From: an uncultured Rhodospirillales bacterium
GTDB taxonomy: Bacteria > Pseudomonadota > Alphaproteobacteria > Rhodospirillales > 2-02-FULL-58-16
Length of the DNA: 6,158 nucleotides
Direction of reading: 5' to 3'
NCBI GenBank assembly: GCA_913053795.1
Contig: CAJXGZ010000141.1
Span: 1-6,158 of the forward strand
The position numbers were made by a program, and so were the translations under genes. A model generated the notes under the pieces. It was not told the DNA's origin. It ran no database searches and saw only the letters and a program-made list of their open reading frames with translations. Below, in pieces: positions 1 through 5,445 of this stretch; positions within the stretch are counted from its first letter, which is position 1; every line of letters starts with the position of its first letter.

Positions 1-12
1 TTTGTACAGGGG

Positions 13-41
13 TTGTTCGAGTTGCTCGAGCGTGTTATAGT
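13..41 (+). promoter_or_regulatory. Possible sigma-70 promoter upstream of the egtD-like start
   Basis: TTGTTC (13-18) and TATAGT (36-41) are separated by 17 bases. The -10 matches the consensus in five of six positions, the -35 in three. The spacer holds two short overlapping palindromes, CGAG-TTG-CTCG (18-28) and GCTCGAGC (24-31). If real, transcription would start near 48 and leave a leader of about 75 bases before the ATG at 123. Against this, frame 1 is open from the window edge to a TAG at 73-75, so the stretch could instead be the tail of an upstream gene that I do not recognise. Confidence 0.35.
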
Positions 42-43
42 GC

Positions 44-70
44 CAGCGGGGCTGCGACTGAAACCCGCTG
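44..70 (+). other. GC-rich hairpin in the leader before the fused ORF
   Basis: CAGCGGG (44-50) is the exact reverse complement of CCCGCTG (64-70), giving a 7-bp stem with a 13-base loop. No T-run follows, so it does not look like a terminator. It could be a leader structure or, if an upstream gene ends at 75, lie inside that coding tail. No known riboswitch class is recognised. Confidence 0.35.
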
Positions 71-109
71 CGTAGCGGATGTCGCCGCCCCGGTTTTGTT
101 TTATACGAA

Positions 110-115
110 AGGTGG
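110..115 (+). promoter_or_regulatory. Ribosome binding site fixing the start at 123
   Basis: AGGTGG lies 7 bases before the ATG at 123. The same frame has an earlier TTG at 96, but that has no comparable site, and homology to EgtD begins well after 123. The ATG is therefore preferred. Confidence 0.6.
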
Positions 116-122
116 TAGTCCG

Positions 123-389
123 ATGCGGCGCAGCGCGCCACGCGACATCGCGATTCACGATCGCGAACCGGCGGTGTCGAAGATGCGGGATGATGTGATC
201 GACGGACTGTCGCGGACGCCCAAGGTGTTGCCAAGCCAATACCTCTACGATGAACGTGGGGCGGAACTGTTCGAGGGCATTTGCTCGACGGAAGATTACT
301 ATCCGACTCGAACGGAGATCTCCATTCTAAGTCGGCACATGGAAGACATTTCGTCGCGTGTCGGTCCTGGCGCGTTGGTGATCGAGCCC
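123..389 (+). pseudogene. egtD: EgtD-like N-terminal fragment (histidine methyltransferase)
   Basis: EgtD trimethylates histidine to hercynine, the first step of ergothioneine synthesis, in the cytoplasm. The fragment has the family's N-terminal signature: LSRTPKVLPSQYLYDERGAE (residues 29-48), then LFEGI and the YYPTRTE motif at 59-65, whose tyrosine region helps bind histidine in the mycobacterial enzyme. GPGALVIE (81-88) corresponds to the strand leading into the glycine-rich SAM loop, but the expected GSG loop never appears. The full enzyme is about 320 residues, so more than 200 are missing. All six alanine codons here are GCG, whereas hpf and ptsN downstream strongly prefer GCC, which hints at a different source. 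No egtB-like gene is visible. The family call is solid; whether the fragment belongs at this locus is doubtful. Confidence 0.75.
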
Positions 390-647
390 GCGGGTTTGTT
401 GCTCGACGAGCCGCTCGCCGGCATCGATCCAATTGCGGTGAATGAAATCCGCGACCTCATTGCGCATCTCAAGGATCGCGGCATCGGCGTGCTCATCACC
501 GACCACAACGTCCGCGAAACGCTGGGTATCGTCGACCGCGCCTACATCCTGCACGAAGGGGTGGTGCTGATGGAAGGCAACCCCGAGGAAATCGTCGAGC
601 ACAAGGATGTCAGGCGCGTTTACCTCGGCGAAAGATTTAGCCTTTAA
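123..647 (+). CDS. Chimeric ORF: EgtD N-terminus fused to LptB C-terminus
   Basis: This is a single open frame of 174 residues that joins two unrelated families. Residues 1-88 resemble the start of EgtD, an S-adenosylmethionine-dependent histidine methyltransferase. Residues 92-174 are the C-terminal third of the ABC ATPase LptB. Neither part can work alone: the EgtD piece stops as the SAM-binding glycine loop should begin, and the LptB piece lacks the Walker A, Q-loop and LSGGE signature. No natural EgtD-LptB fusion is known to me, and the two activities have no obvious link. The join falls at a short stretch (residues E88-P89-A90-G91) that could fit either family. The ORF ends 10 bases before rpoN, exactly where an intact lptB would end. 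I infer a recombination or an assembly join rather than a functional protein. Confidence 0.75.
   Translation: MRRSAPRDIAIHDREPAVSKMRDDVIDGLSRTPKVLPSQYLYDERGAELFEGICSTEDYYPTRTEISILSRHMEDISSRVGPGALVIEPAGLLLDEPLAGIDPIAVNEIRDLIAHLKDRGIGVLITDHNVRETLGIVDRAYILHEGVVLMEGNPEEIVEHKDVRRVYLGERFSL
390..647 (+). pseudogene. lptB: LptB C-terminal fragment (LPS export ABC ATPase)
   Basis: LptB is the cytoplasmic ATPase of the LptB2FGC complex that drives lipopolysaccharide from the inner to the outer membrane. What remains begins at the Walker B strand LLLDEP (residues 92-97, catalytic Glu96), continues through the D-loop region LAGIDPIAV (98-106) and the switch histidine in ITDHNVRET (His128), and ends with the LptB-typical tail VRRVYLGERFSL. 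The normal protein is about 240-260 residues, so roughly two thirds, with Walker A and the ABC signature, are absent. Its position 10 bases before rpoN is the standard proteobacterial arrangement, so this part is native here. LptB is normally essential in LPS-bearing cells, so a true truncation would require another copy elsewhere. Confidence 0.85.
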
Positions 648-657
648 TTGTTTAACC

Positions 658-2193
658 ATGGCACTCAGTCAGCGCCTCGATCTCCGGCAATCCCAATCCC
701 TGGTGATGACGCCGCAGTTGCAGCAGGCGATCAAACTGCTGCAGCTTTCCAATATTGATCTGATCCAGTACGTCGAGCAGGAGTTGGAGCAGAACCCGCT
801 TCTTGAGCGCGGCGAGGACGACTATGGCGTCGAGGACGGCCTGGGGCCGGCGAAGGACGCCGCCGACTCCGGTGATGAGAGCCTTGATGATGACAGCGAG
901 GAGCCCGGCCAGACCCCCCTTGAGGCTCCCCTGGAGGCGTTAGACGCCGATTACAACACCTCCTGGGACGAAGACGGCCCCTCTGACGTTCTCCCTGGGG
1001 ACTTCCCCTTAGGCGGCGGCATAGCGGGATCCTCCTTCGCTGAATGGGGGAAGCATAGCGGCGGCTTTGGCGAAAACGCGCCCAACTTTGAGGAAACCTT
1101 ATCGGACAAGCCGCGCTTGCGCGAACATCTGATCGGCCAAATGACCATGGGGCTGAACGGCCAGGTGGACCGCGTGATCGGCCTCGTCCTGATCGACGCC
1201 TTGGACGAGACCGGCTACGTCAGCGCCGGCCTCGGCGGCGTGGCGGCGGCGCTGAACTGCGCCGTGGAGCGTGTGGAGGCGGTCTTGTCCAAGCTCCAGA
1301 AATTCGACCCGCCGGGAATTTTCGCCCGCAATCTCAGTGAATGCCTGGCCCTGCAACTTAAGGACAAGGACCGGCTGGACCCCGCCATGCAGGCGTTGCT
1401 GGACAACCTGGACCTGCTGGCCAAGCGGGATATGACGGCGTTGATCGAGGTCTGCGGCGTCGACGAAGAGGACATCGCCGGCATGGCCGCCGAAATAAGG
1501 GCGCTGGACCCCAAACCGGCGCTAAACTTCGACAGCGAAACGGTCCAGCCCATCGTCCCCGACGTCCTCATGAGGGCGAAGCCGGGAGGCGGATGGCTGA
1601 TCGAACTTAACACCGACACCCTGCCGCGAGTCCTGGTCAACAACAGCTACCACGCTTACATCAGCGCCAAGGCCAGCGGCAAAAAGGACAAGCAATACAT
1701 CAACGACTGCCTGCAATCGGCCAACTGGCTGGTCAAGTCCCTTCACCAGCGGGCCACCACCATCCTTAAGGTGTCCAGCGAGATCGTGCGCCAGCAGGAC
1801 GGCTTTTTCGCCCATGGCGTGGAGTGCCTGAGGCCGTTGGTGCTGCGCGACATCGCCGAAGCCATCGAAATGCACGAGAGCACCATCAGCCGCGTCACCT
1901 CAAACAAATACATCGCCTCCCCGCGCGGCATTTATGAGTTAAAATACTTCTTTACGCCGGCCATCGCTTCTTCGTCGGGCGGCTTAGCCCACTCGGCTGA
2001 ATCGGTCCGCCACCGCATCAAGGACCTGATCGGCGAAGAGCCGGCGTCAAAGACCCTGTCAGACGGCAAAATAGTTGCTATATTAAAGAATGAGGGCATC
2101 GACATTGCCCGCCGCACGGTGGCGAAATATAGAGAGGCCATGGGTATCGCGTCTTCCGTTCAGCGCCGCCGCGAAAAATCGGCGAACTTTTAA
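658..2193 (+). CDS. rpoN: RNA polymerase sigma-54 factor RpoN
   Basis: Sigma-54 binds core RNA polymerase and directs it to -24/-12 promoters, where opening needs an AAA+ activator. The 511-residue protein has the full family architecture. Region I (about 1-50) is glutamine- and leucine-rich and ends in ELEQNPLLE (42-50). A strongly acidic region II linker follows (about 51-140). The core-binding domain starts near 145 and includes FDPPGIFARNLSECL from 216. The helix-turn-helix region (about 395-416) reads LRDIAEAIEMHESTISRVTS, and the RpoN box ARRTVAKYRE (484-493) recognises the -24 element. It is longer than the E. coli protein (477) because of the linker, as is usual in alphaproteobacteria. 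The ATG at 658 is chosen because MALSQRLDLRQSQSLVMTPQ is the typical N-terminus. No clear Shine-Dalgarno precedes it, which fits translation coupled to the lptB tail ending at 647. Nothing indicates damage. Confidence 0.97.
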   Translation: MALSQRLDLRQSQSLVMTPQLQQAIKLLQLSNIDLIQYVEQELEQNPLLERGEDDYGVEDGLGPAKDAADSGDESLDDDSEEPGQTPLEAPLEALDADYNTSWDEDGPSDVLPGDFPLGGGIAGSSFAEWGKHSGGFGENAPNFEETLSDKPRLREHLIGQMTMGLNGQVDRVIGLVLIDALDETGYVSAGLGGVAAALNCAVERVEAVLSKLQKFDPPGIFARNLSECLALQLKDKDRLDPAMQALLDNLDLLAKRDMTALIEVCGVDEEDIAGMAAEIRALDPKPALNFDSETVQPIVPDVLMRAKPGGGWLIELNTDTLPRVLVNNSYHAYISAKASGKKDKQYINDCLQSANWLVKSLHQRATTILKVSSEIVRQQDGFFAHGVECLRPLVLRDIAEAIEMHESTISRVTSNKYIASPRGIYELKYFFTPAIASSSGGLAHSAESVRHRIKDLIGEEPASKTLSDGKIVAILKNEGIDIARRTVAKYREAMGIASSVQRRREKSANF

Positions 2194-2384
2194 TACACGA
2201 AGAAACAATGGGCCGGCGCCTCATGGATGTTGACTCTGGTGGTCGCGGCAACTAACTTCCGGGCCTTCTCTGACCCATGGCGTCAAATTTTGGCGACGGA
2301 CTACGCGCCGCCGACCTGGATTGAACAACAAACAACTCTTCATTCCCGCGCTCTATAGCCTCATACTTTGGGACGGCTTTGTTC
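2194..2384. other. rpoN-hpf intergenic region, no gene recognised
   Basis: This 191-base gap is long for genes that are usually close together. It holds no ORF I can defend: a 15-codon frame from the ATG at 2208 has no good ribosome binding site. I see no strong terminator and no strong promoter. The best promoter-like pair is TTCATT and CATACT just upstream of hpf, 17 bases apart and weak. The gap may carry an hpf promoter, since hpf is often induced separately in stationary phase. Confidence 0.4.
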
Positions 2385-2951
2385 ATGGAAATATCGATAA
2401 AAGGAAAACATGTGGATGTGGGCGTTTCCTTGCGGAGCCATGCCGAAGACAACCTGAACGCCAACGTCAAAAAATATTTTGACCGGGCGCTTGACGCCAC
2501 CGTTATTTTTTCGCGCGAGGCCCGTTTATTCCGCGCCGACATATCCGTTCACGTGGGGCGCGATATGTTGATGCAGGGCAGCGCCTCCGCCGATGACGCC
2601 TACGCCGCCTTCGACGGCGCCCTGGCGCGCATCGCTAAGCAACTGAGGCGTTACAAGAGCCGCCTTCGCAGCCACAAGCCCAGAAACCCTGAAGACTTGA
2701 CGCCGGCCCAGTACGCCATCATCGCCCCGGAAACGGAGGACGAGGCCGCGCCGGAGGAGGGACAACCCGCCATCATCGCCGAAATGTCTCACGAAATCGC
2801 CACCCTCACCGTCGGCGAGGCGGTGATGAGGATGGACCTAGCGAATTCTCCGGTTATGATGTTCCGCAACCGAGCCCACGGGGGGCTGAACCTGGTCTAC
2901 CGGCGCGACGACGGCAACGTCGGTTGGATCGACCCCTCTAACGGCAAATAA
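2385..2951 (+). CDS. hpf: Ribosome hibernation promoting factor, long form
   Basis: HPF binds the 30S decoding region and silences ribosomes in stationary phase. The long form also pairs two 70S ribosomes into 100S dimers through its C-terminal domain. The 188-residue protein shows both parts. The N-terminal S30AE domain (about 1-105) starts MEISIKGKHVDVG and contains KKYFDRALDATVIFSREA, followed by a basic stretch KQLRRYKSRLRSHKPRN. An acidic, Ala/Pro-rich linker covers about 110-135. The C-terminal dimerisation domain runs from about 140 to 188, with VGEAVMRMDLANSPVMMFRN and LVYRRDDGNVGWIDP. The ATG at 2385 matches the usual family start; an in-frame TTG at 2379 would add only two residues. 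The upstream site is poor. ptsN begins 14 bases after the stop, so the two are probably cotranscribed. Confidence 0.95.
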   Translation: MEISIKGKHVDVGVSLRSHAEDNLNANVKKYFDRALDATVIFSREARLFRADISVHVGRDMLMQGSASADDAYAAFDGALARIAKQLRRYKSRLRSHKPRNPEDLTPAQYAIIAPETEDEAAPEEGQPAIIAEMSHEIATLTVGEAVMRMDLANSPVMMFRNRAHGGLNLVYRRDDGNVGWIDPSNGK

Positions 2952-2965
2952 GCCTGGGAGCAAAC

Positions 2966-3430
2966 ATGGAGATTGTCGAACTCTTAAGCACGGAAAGCGT
3001 CATCCCCAACCTGCGCGCCACCAGCAAGAAGCAGGCGCTCCAGGACCTGGCGCGCCGCGCCTCCTCCATTACCGGTTTGCATGAGCGCGCCGTCTTCGAC
3101 GTTCTCATGGAGCGTGAAAAGCTGGGAACCACCGGCGTCGGCAACGGCATCGCCATCCCCCACGGCAAGCTGCCTTCCCTGGACCGCCTGTACGGCCTGT
3201 TCGCGCGCCTGGAGCGGCCCGTCGACTTCCATTCCATCGACGAGCAGCCGGTTGATTTGATTTTCCTGCTGCTGGCGCCTGAATCGGCGGGCGCCGACCA
3301 TCTCAAGGCGCTGGCCCGGGTGTCGCGCCTGCTTCGCGACAAGACGGTCTGCGAAAAACTCCGCGGAACCGACGGCGAGGAAGCTCTCTACGCCCTTCTT
3401 ACGGAATCCCAGGAAAGCCACGCCGCTTAA
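2966..3430 (+). CDS. ptsN: Nitrogen PTS EIIA protein PtsN (EIIA-Ntr)
   Basis: PtsN is the terminal phosphoacceptor of the nitrogen phosphotransferase chain (PtsP, NPr, PtsN). It transports no sugar; depending on its phosphorylation it regulates potassium uptake, nitrogen and carbon metabolism and, in some alphaproteobacteria, kinases of the stringent or stress response. The 154-residue length is normal for this single PTS EIIA type-2 domain. The phosphorylated histidine is His66 in GVGNGIAIPHGKL (57-69). The conserved core REKLGTTGVG (50-59) and VDLIFLLLAPE, then DHLKALARVSRLLRD, are all present. The ATG at 2966 has a good GGGAG site at 2956-2960. It is the last gene of the rpoN cluster here; no NPr (ptsO) gene is visible in the window. 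Confidence 0.97.
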   Translation: MEIVELLSTESVIPNLRATSKKQALQDLARRASSITGLHERAVFDVLMEREKLGTTGVGNGIAIPHGKLPSLDRLYGLFARLERPVDFHSIDEQPVDLIFLLLAPESAGADHLKALARVSRLLRDKTVCEKLRGTDGEEALYALLTESQESHAA

Positions 3431-3474
3431 CCAAGCGCCCTCGATCCGTCAATATTTCTTCTGGGTTTTTTCTG

Positions 3475-3504
3475 TTGCTTCAGAGCAAGAGGATCGGATA
3501 AAAT
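3475..3504 (+). promoter_or_regulatory. Likely sigma-70 promoter of the marR-type gene
   Basis: TTGCTT (3475-3480) and TAAAAT (3499-3504) are 18 bases apart. The -10 matches the consensus in five of six positions, the -35 in three. A small inverted repeat, TTGCT-TCAG-AGCAA (3475-3488), overlaps the -35. That is where an autoregulating MarR protein could bind, although a 5-bp arm is short for such an operator. No convincing ptsN terminator is seen: the T-run at 3465-3470 has no stem before it. Confidence 0.45.
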
Positions 3505-3539
3505 GTTGCGAAGGCGGAACGAATAGGGAAAAGAAACAA

Positions 3540-3546
3540 GGGGGGG
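3540..3546 (+). promoter_or_regulatory. Ribosome binding site of the marR-type gene
   Basis: A run of seven G residues lies 8 bases before the ATG at 3555. It supports that start and, with it, the unusually short protein. Confidence 0.5.
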
Positions 3547-3554
3547 AATAGGGA

Positions 3555-3911
3555 ATGGATTTGGACGAGCTTCAAGCTCTTGATCTATGGCGGCGCACCA
3601 TCGTCACCGCCGTCAGACGATCCGCGCCGGATCTTTCCGCGCGTCAGATGGGTTTGCTCCTCACCGTTTACCTCAAGCAGCCGCCCCACACTGTCCGCGG
3701 CCTTGCGGAAGTCCTTAAGGTTTCCAAGCCGGCCATTACGCGGGCGCTGGACCGTTTGGGCGAACTGGAGCTGATCCGCCGCAAGACCGACGAAAACGAC
3801 CGCCGCAGCGTGCTGATCCAGCGCACGGTTCGGGGATCGGTGTTCCTGCGCGAATACGGCGAGATCATTTGCGAATCCGCCCGCAGGCTGGAACAAGCCA
3901 GAGAAACCTAA
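3555..3911 (+). CDS. Short MarR-family transcriptional regulator
   Basis: This 118-residue cytoplasmic protein is a DNA-binding regulator of the MarR winged-helix type. After an N-terminal helix (about 4-24), the sequence LSARQMGLLLTVYL (27-40) leads into the helix-turn-helix VRGLAEVLKVSKPAITRALDRL (47-68). The wing follows, with the family's hallmark DENDRRS (79-85), where the Asp and Arg pair stabilises the wing and contacts DNA. The C-terminal helix (about 93-115) is short. Typical MarR proteins are 140-160 residues and use long terminal helices to dimerise, so this one has a reduced dimer interface. The ligand and targets cannot be told from sequence. It has its own likely promoter and ends convergently, 8 bases from the SDR gene on the other strand, so it is not clearly linked to any neighbour. 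Confidence 0.85.
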   Translation: MDLDELQALDLWRRTIVTAVRRSAPDLSARQMGLLLTVYLKQPPHTVRGLAEVLKVSKPAITRALDRLGELELIRRKTDENDRRSVLIQRTVRGSVFLREYGEIICESARRLEQARET

Positions 3912-3919
3912 AAAAAATC

Positions 3920-4885
3920 CTAAATGATCTGACGCACACGTTGTTGGGTTTGCGGACGAAAGCGGTGAAGATAGGCGGGCAGGACCGCCTCCGCCGGCGT
4001 CGGCGTTACGCCCAGGTTCTTAAAAGTCATCGCCGCCTCTCCCACCACGTTGTCTTTCTCCAGCAGTCTTAGCTGGTCCCGGGTCAACAGGGGATTGGGC
4101 GCCTTCTCCAGGAACCACGCCTCAAAACGGGCCAGCAGGAACGGCACGGGGATCAAAAGGCGCCGCCGTCCGATCTGCTTCAACATTAACTCCATGATCT
4201 GCTTGTAGCTGTAGACCTCGGGTCCGCCCAGTTCATAGGTCTTTCCAACGGTCCCGGGGTCCGACAGGATTTTCATAATGGCGCCGGCGACGTCGCCCAC
4301 ATAGACGGGCTGGAACTTGGTTCCGCCGTCGCTGAAAACGTTGACGCCGAATAGGGGCAGCACCGGGGAAATAAGGGCGAAGCCGGCGAACATGTTGAAG
4401 AACTTGTCCTCCGGCCCGAACATGACGCTGGGGCGGACGATGGAGGCATGCGCGAAGGCCGCCTTGACCGCCTCTTCGCCGGCCGCCTTGGTGCGGGCGT
4501 ATTTGGCGCGTGAGTCCTTATCGGCGCCGATGGCCGAGATTTGAACCAGGCGCTTGGCGCCCGCCTCGCTAGCGGCCCGGGCGACGTTGGCGGCGCCTTC
4601 CGTATGGATGCGCTTGAATGTCTGGCGCCAAGACTCTGAAAGAATACCCGCCAAATTGACGACGGCGCCGGCGCCCCTGACGGCGGCGGCCACCTGGGAG
4701 TCATTGGCGATGTCGGCCGTCATCGGCGTAATTTGTCCGACGCCGCCCATGACTTTCAAGAACTGGGCGGCCTCGCTGTCGCGAACGGCCACGCGCACGC
4801 GGTCGCCATTGGCGGCAAGACGTTGAACCAAATGGCGGCCGAGAAACCCCGAACCGCCGAAAACCGTCACCAGACGCGCGCTCAT
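3920..4885 (-). CDS. NDUFA9-like SDR family NAD(P)-binding protein
   Basis: This 321-residue protein is an extended/atypical short-chain dehydrogenase resembling the NDUFA9 accessory subunit of respiratory complex I, a family common in alphaproteobacteria. The Rossmann nucleotide-binding loop is at the very start, VTVFGGSGFLGRHLVQRL, with GxxGxxG as Gly10, Gly13 and Gly16. VVNLAGIL (75-82) is the typical NAG-like turn, QISAIGAD (115-122) carries a serine at the catalytic-serine position, and Tyr129-x-x-x-Lys133 is the YxxxK pair. RPSVMFGPEDKFFNMFA (151-167) and FQPVYVGDVAGAI (191-203) are characteristic of this group. In mitochondria the homologue binds NADPH and stabilises complex I; a catalytic reaction is not established. 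The ATG at 4885 has a strong GGGAGG site. It lies 30 bases downstream of the osmC-like gene on the same strand and is probably cotranscribed with it. Confidence 0.85.
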   Translation of the reverse strand: MSARLVTVFGGSGFLGRHLVQRLAANGDRVRVAVRDSEAAQFLKVMGGVGQITPMTADIANDSQVAAAVRGAGAVVNLAGILSESWRQTFKRIHTEGAANVARAASEAGAKRLVQISAIGADKDSRAKYARTKAAGEEAVKAAFAHASIVRPSVMFGPEDKFFNMFAGFALISPVLPLFGVNVFSDGGTKFQPVYVGDVAGAIMKILSDPGTVGKTYELGGPEVYSYKQIMELMLKQIGRRRLLIPVPFLLARFEAWFLEKAPNPLLTRDQLRLLEKDNVVGEAAMTFKNLGVTPTPAEAVLPAYLHRFRPQTQQRVRQII

Positions 4886-4889
4886 GATG

Positions 4890-4895
4890 CCTCCC
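4890..4895 (-). promoter_or_regulatory. Strong ribosome binding site of the NDUFA9-like gene
   Basis: On the minus strand this reads GGGAGG, within AAAGGGAGG and 4 bases from the ATG. It supports the start at 4885. It sits in the short gap after the osmC-like stop, consistent with an operon. Confidence 0.65.
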
Positions 4896-4915
4896 TTTCG
4901 CTGTAGTGTACCGGA

Positions 4916-5329
4916 TCAATCAACAATCTCAAAATCGTGGGTGATGCCGGCGGTTTTGTTGAGCATCATGGAGACCGAGCAGTATTTCTCCGCCGACAGG
5001 TTCACCGCCCGCTTCACCTTGGAGGCGTTAAGACCGCGGCCGCTGACGATGAAGTGGACATGGATGCGGGTGAATACCTTAGGCGTGGTTTCGGCCCGCT
5101 CGGCCTCGATCTCGACGACGCAGCCGGCCACCGGCTGGCGGGACTTTTCGAGGATTTCCACGACGTCGAAACAGGTGCAGCCGCCAAGGCCCAGCAGGAC
5201 CATCTCCATGGGCCGAACGCCCAGGTCCCGCCCGCCGGCCTCCGCCGCGCCGTCCATCACCACCGAATGACCGCTCCCCGATTCTCCGAGAAATGTGCGG
5301 TCCTGCACCCACTTAACCCGCGCTTTCAT
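4916..5329 (-). CDS. OsmC family protein, YhfA-like
   Basis: This 137-residue protein belongs to the OsmC/Ohr superfamily and is closest by eye to E. coli YhfA. OsmC and Ohr members are cytoplasmic thiol peroxidases that reduce organic hydroperoxides through a reactive cysteine pair; the substrate of the YhfA branch is not settled. The start MKARVKWVQDRTFLGESGSGH matches that branch. Cys51 in PMEMVLLGLGGC (40-51) and Cys117 in LSAEKYCSV (111-119) are in the positions of the peroxidatic and resolving cysteines. An extra Cys53 follows the first. IHVHFIVSGRGL (89-100) is also typical. The ATG at 5329 is chosen over an upstream in-frame extension because homology starts there and GGAGAGG lies 7 bases before it. 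It is the first gene of an apparent pair with the NDUFA9-like gene and is divergent from aroG. Confidence 0.9.
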   Translation of the reverse strand: MKARVKWVQDRTFLGESGSGHSVVMDGAAEAGGRDLGVRPMEMVLLGLGGCTCFDVVEILEKSRQPVAGCVVEIEAERAETTPKVFTRIHVHFIVSGRGLNASKVKRAVNLSAEKYCSVSMMLNKTAGITHDFEIVD

Positions 5330-5336
5330 GTTTTCG

Positions 5337-5343
5337 CCTCTCC
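5337..5343 (-). promoter_or_regulatory. Ribosome binding site deciding the osmC-like start
   Basis: On the minus strand this reads GGAGAGG, 7 bases before the ATG at 5329. The open frame runs on upstream to 5398, but only this ATG has a good site and matches the family N-terminus. Confidence 0.65.
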
Positions 5344-5376
5344 TTATTTCTTGTCCGGCAGTGTTGAAGATAACGG

Positions 5377-5389
5377 TTTTCCTGGAAAA
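5377..5389. repeat. Perfect 6-1-6 palindrome between osmC and aroG
   Basis: TTTTCC (5377-5382) and GGAAAA (5384-5389) form a perfect inverted repeat around a single T. It overlaps the candidate -35 of the aroG promoter and lies downstream of the candidate osmC start point, so a protein bound here could affect both genes. The size suits a small dimeric regulator. No known operator consensus is assigned. Confidence 0.4.
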
Positions 5390-5411
5390 AGTCCGCATTC
5401 GGGCGTATAGG
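5383..5411 (+). promoter_or_regulatory. Candidate sigma-70 promoter of aroG
   Basis: TGGAAA (5383-5388) and TATAGG (5406-5411) are 17 bases apart, each matching the consensus in four of six positions. The transcript would begin near 5418, in a T-rich stretch, and reach the AGAGG site of aroG. Confidence 0.4.
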
Positions 5412-5432
5412 ATTTTTTTATTTTCTAAACAA
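5404..5432 (-). promoter_or_regulatory. Candidate sigma-70 promoter of the osmC-NDUFA9-like operon
   Basis: On the minus strand, TTGTTT (5432-5427) and TATACG (5409-5404) are 17 bases apart. The -10 matches in four of six positions, the -35 in three. The spacer is very A-rich. Its -10 overlaps the -10 proposed for aroG on the other strand, so the two promoters would compete. Confidence 0.35.
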
Positions 5433-5437
5433 AGAGG
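5433..5437 (+). promoter_or_regulatory. Ribosome binding site of aroG
   Basis: AGAGG lies 8 bases before the ATG at 5446. The start agrees with the usual N-terminus of alphaproteobacterial class II DAHP synthases (M-S-x-x-W-x-P-x-S-W-R). Confidence 0.6.
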
Positions 5438-5445
5438 CTCTAAAA

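Noticed and set aside
1..75. Frame-1 tail of 24 codons ending at TAG 73-75, as the end of an upstream gene
   Set aside because: The residues (ending PAGLRLKPAA) match no family I recognise, including EgtB, and the same bases hold a plausible promoter. Left undecided.
96..122. TTG at 96 as the start of the fused ORF
   Set aside because: It has no good ribosome binding site, while the ATG at 123 has AGGTGG at proper spacing and precedes the conserved part.
2208..2255. 15-codon ORF between rpoN and hpf
   Set aside because: It has no clear ribosome binding site and no recognisable peptide; it is expected by chance.
3911..3919. A-run between the convergent marR and NDUFA9-like genes as a terminator
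   Set aside because: There is an A/T tract but no stem beside it on either strand, so an intrinsic terminator is not supported.
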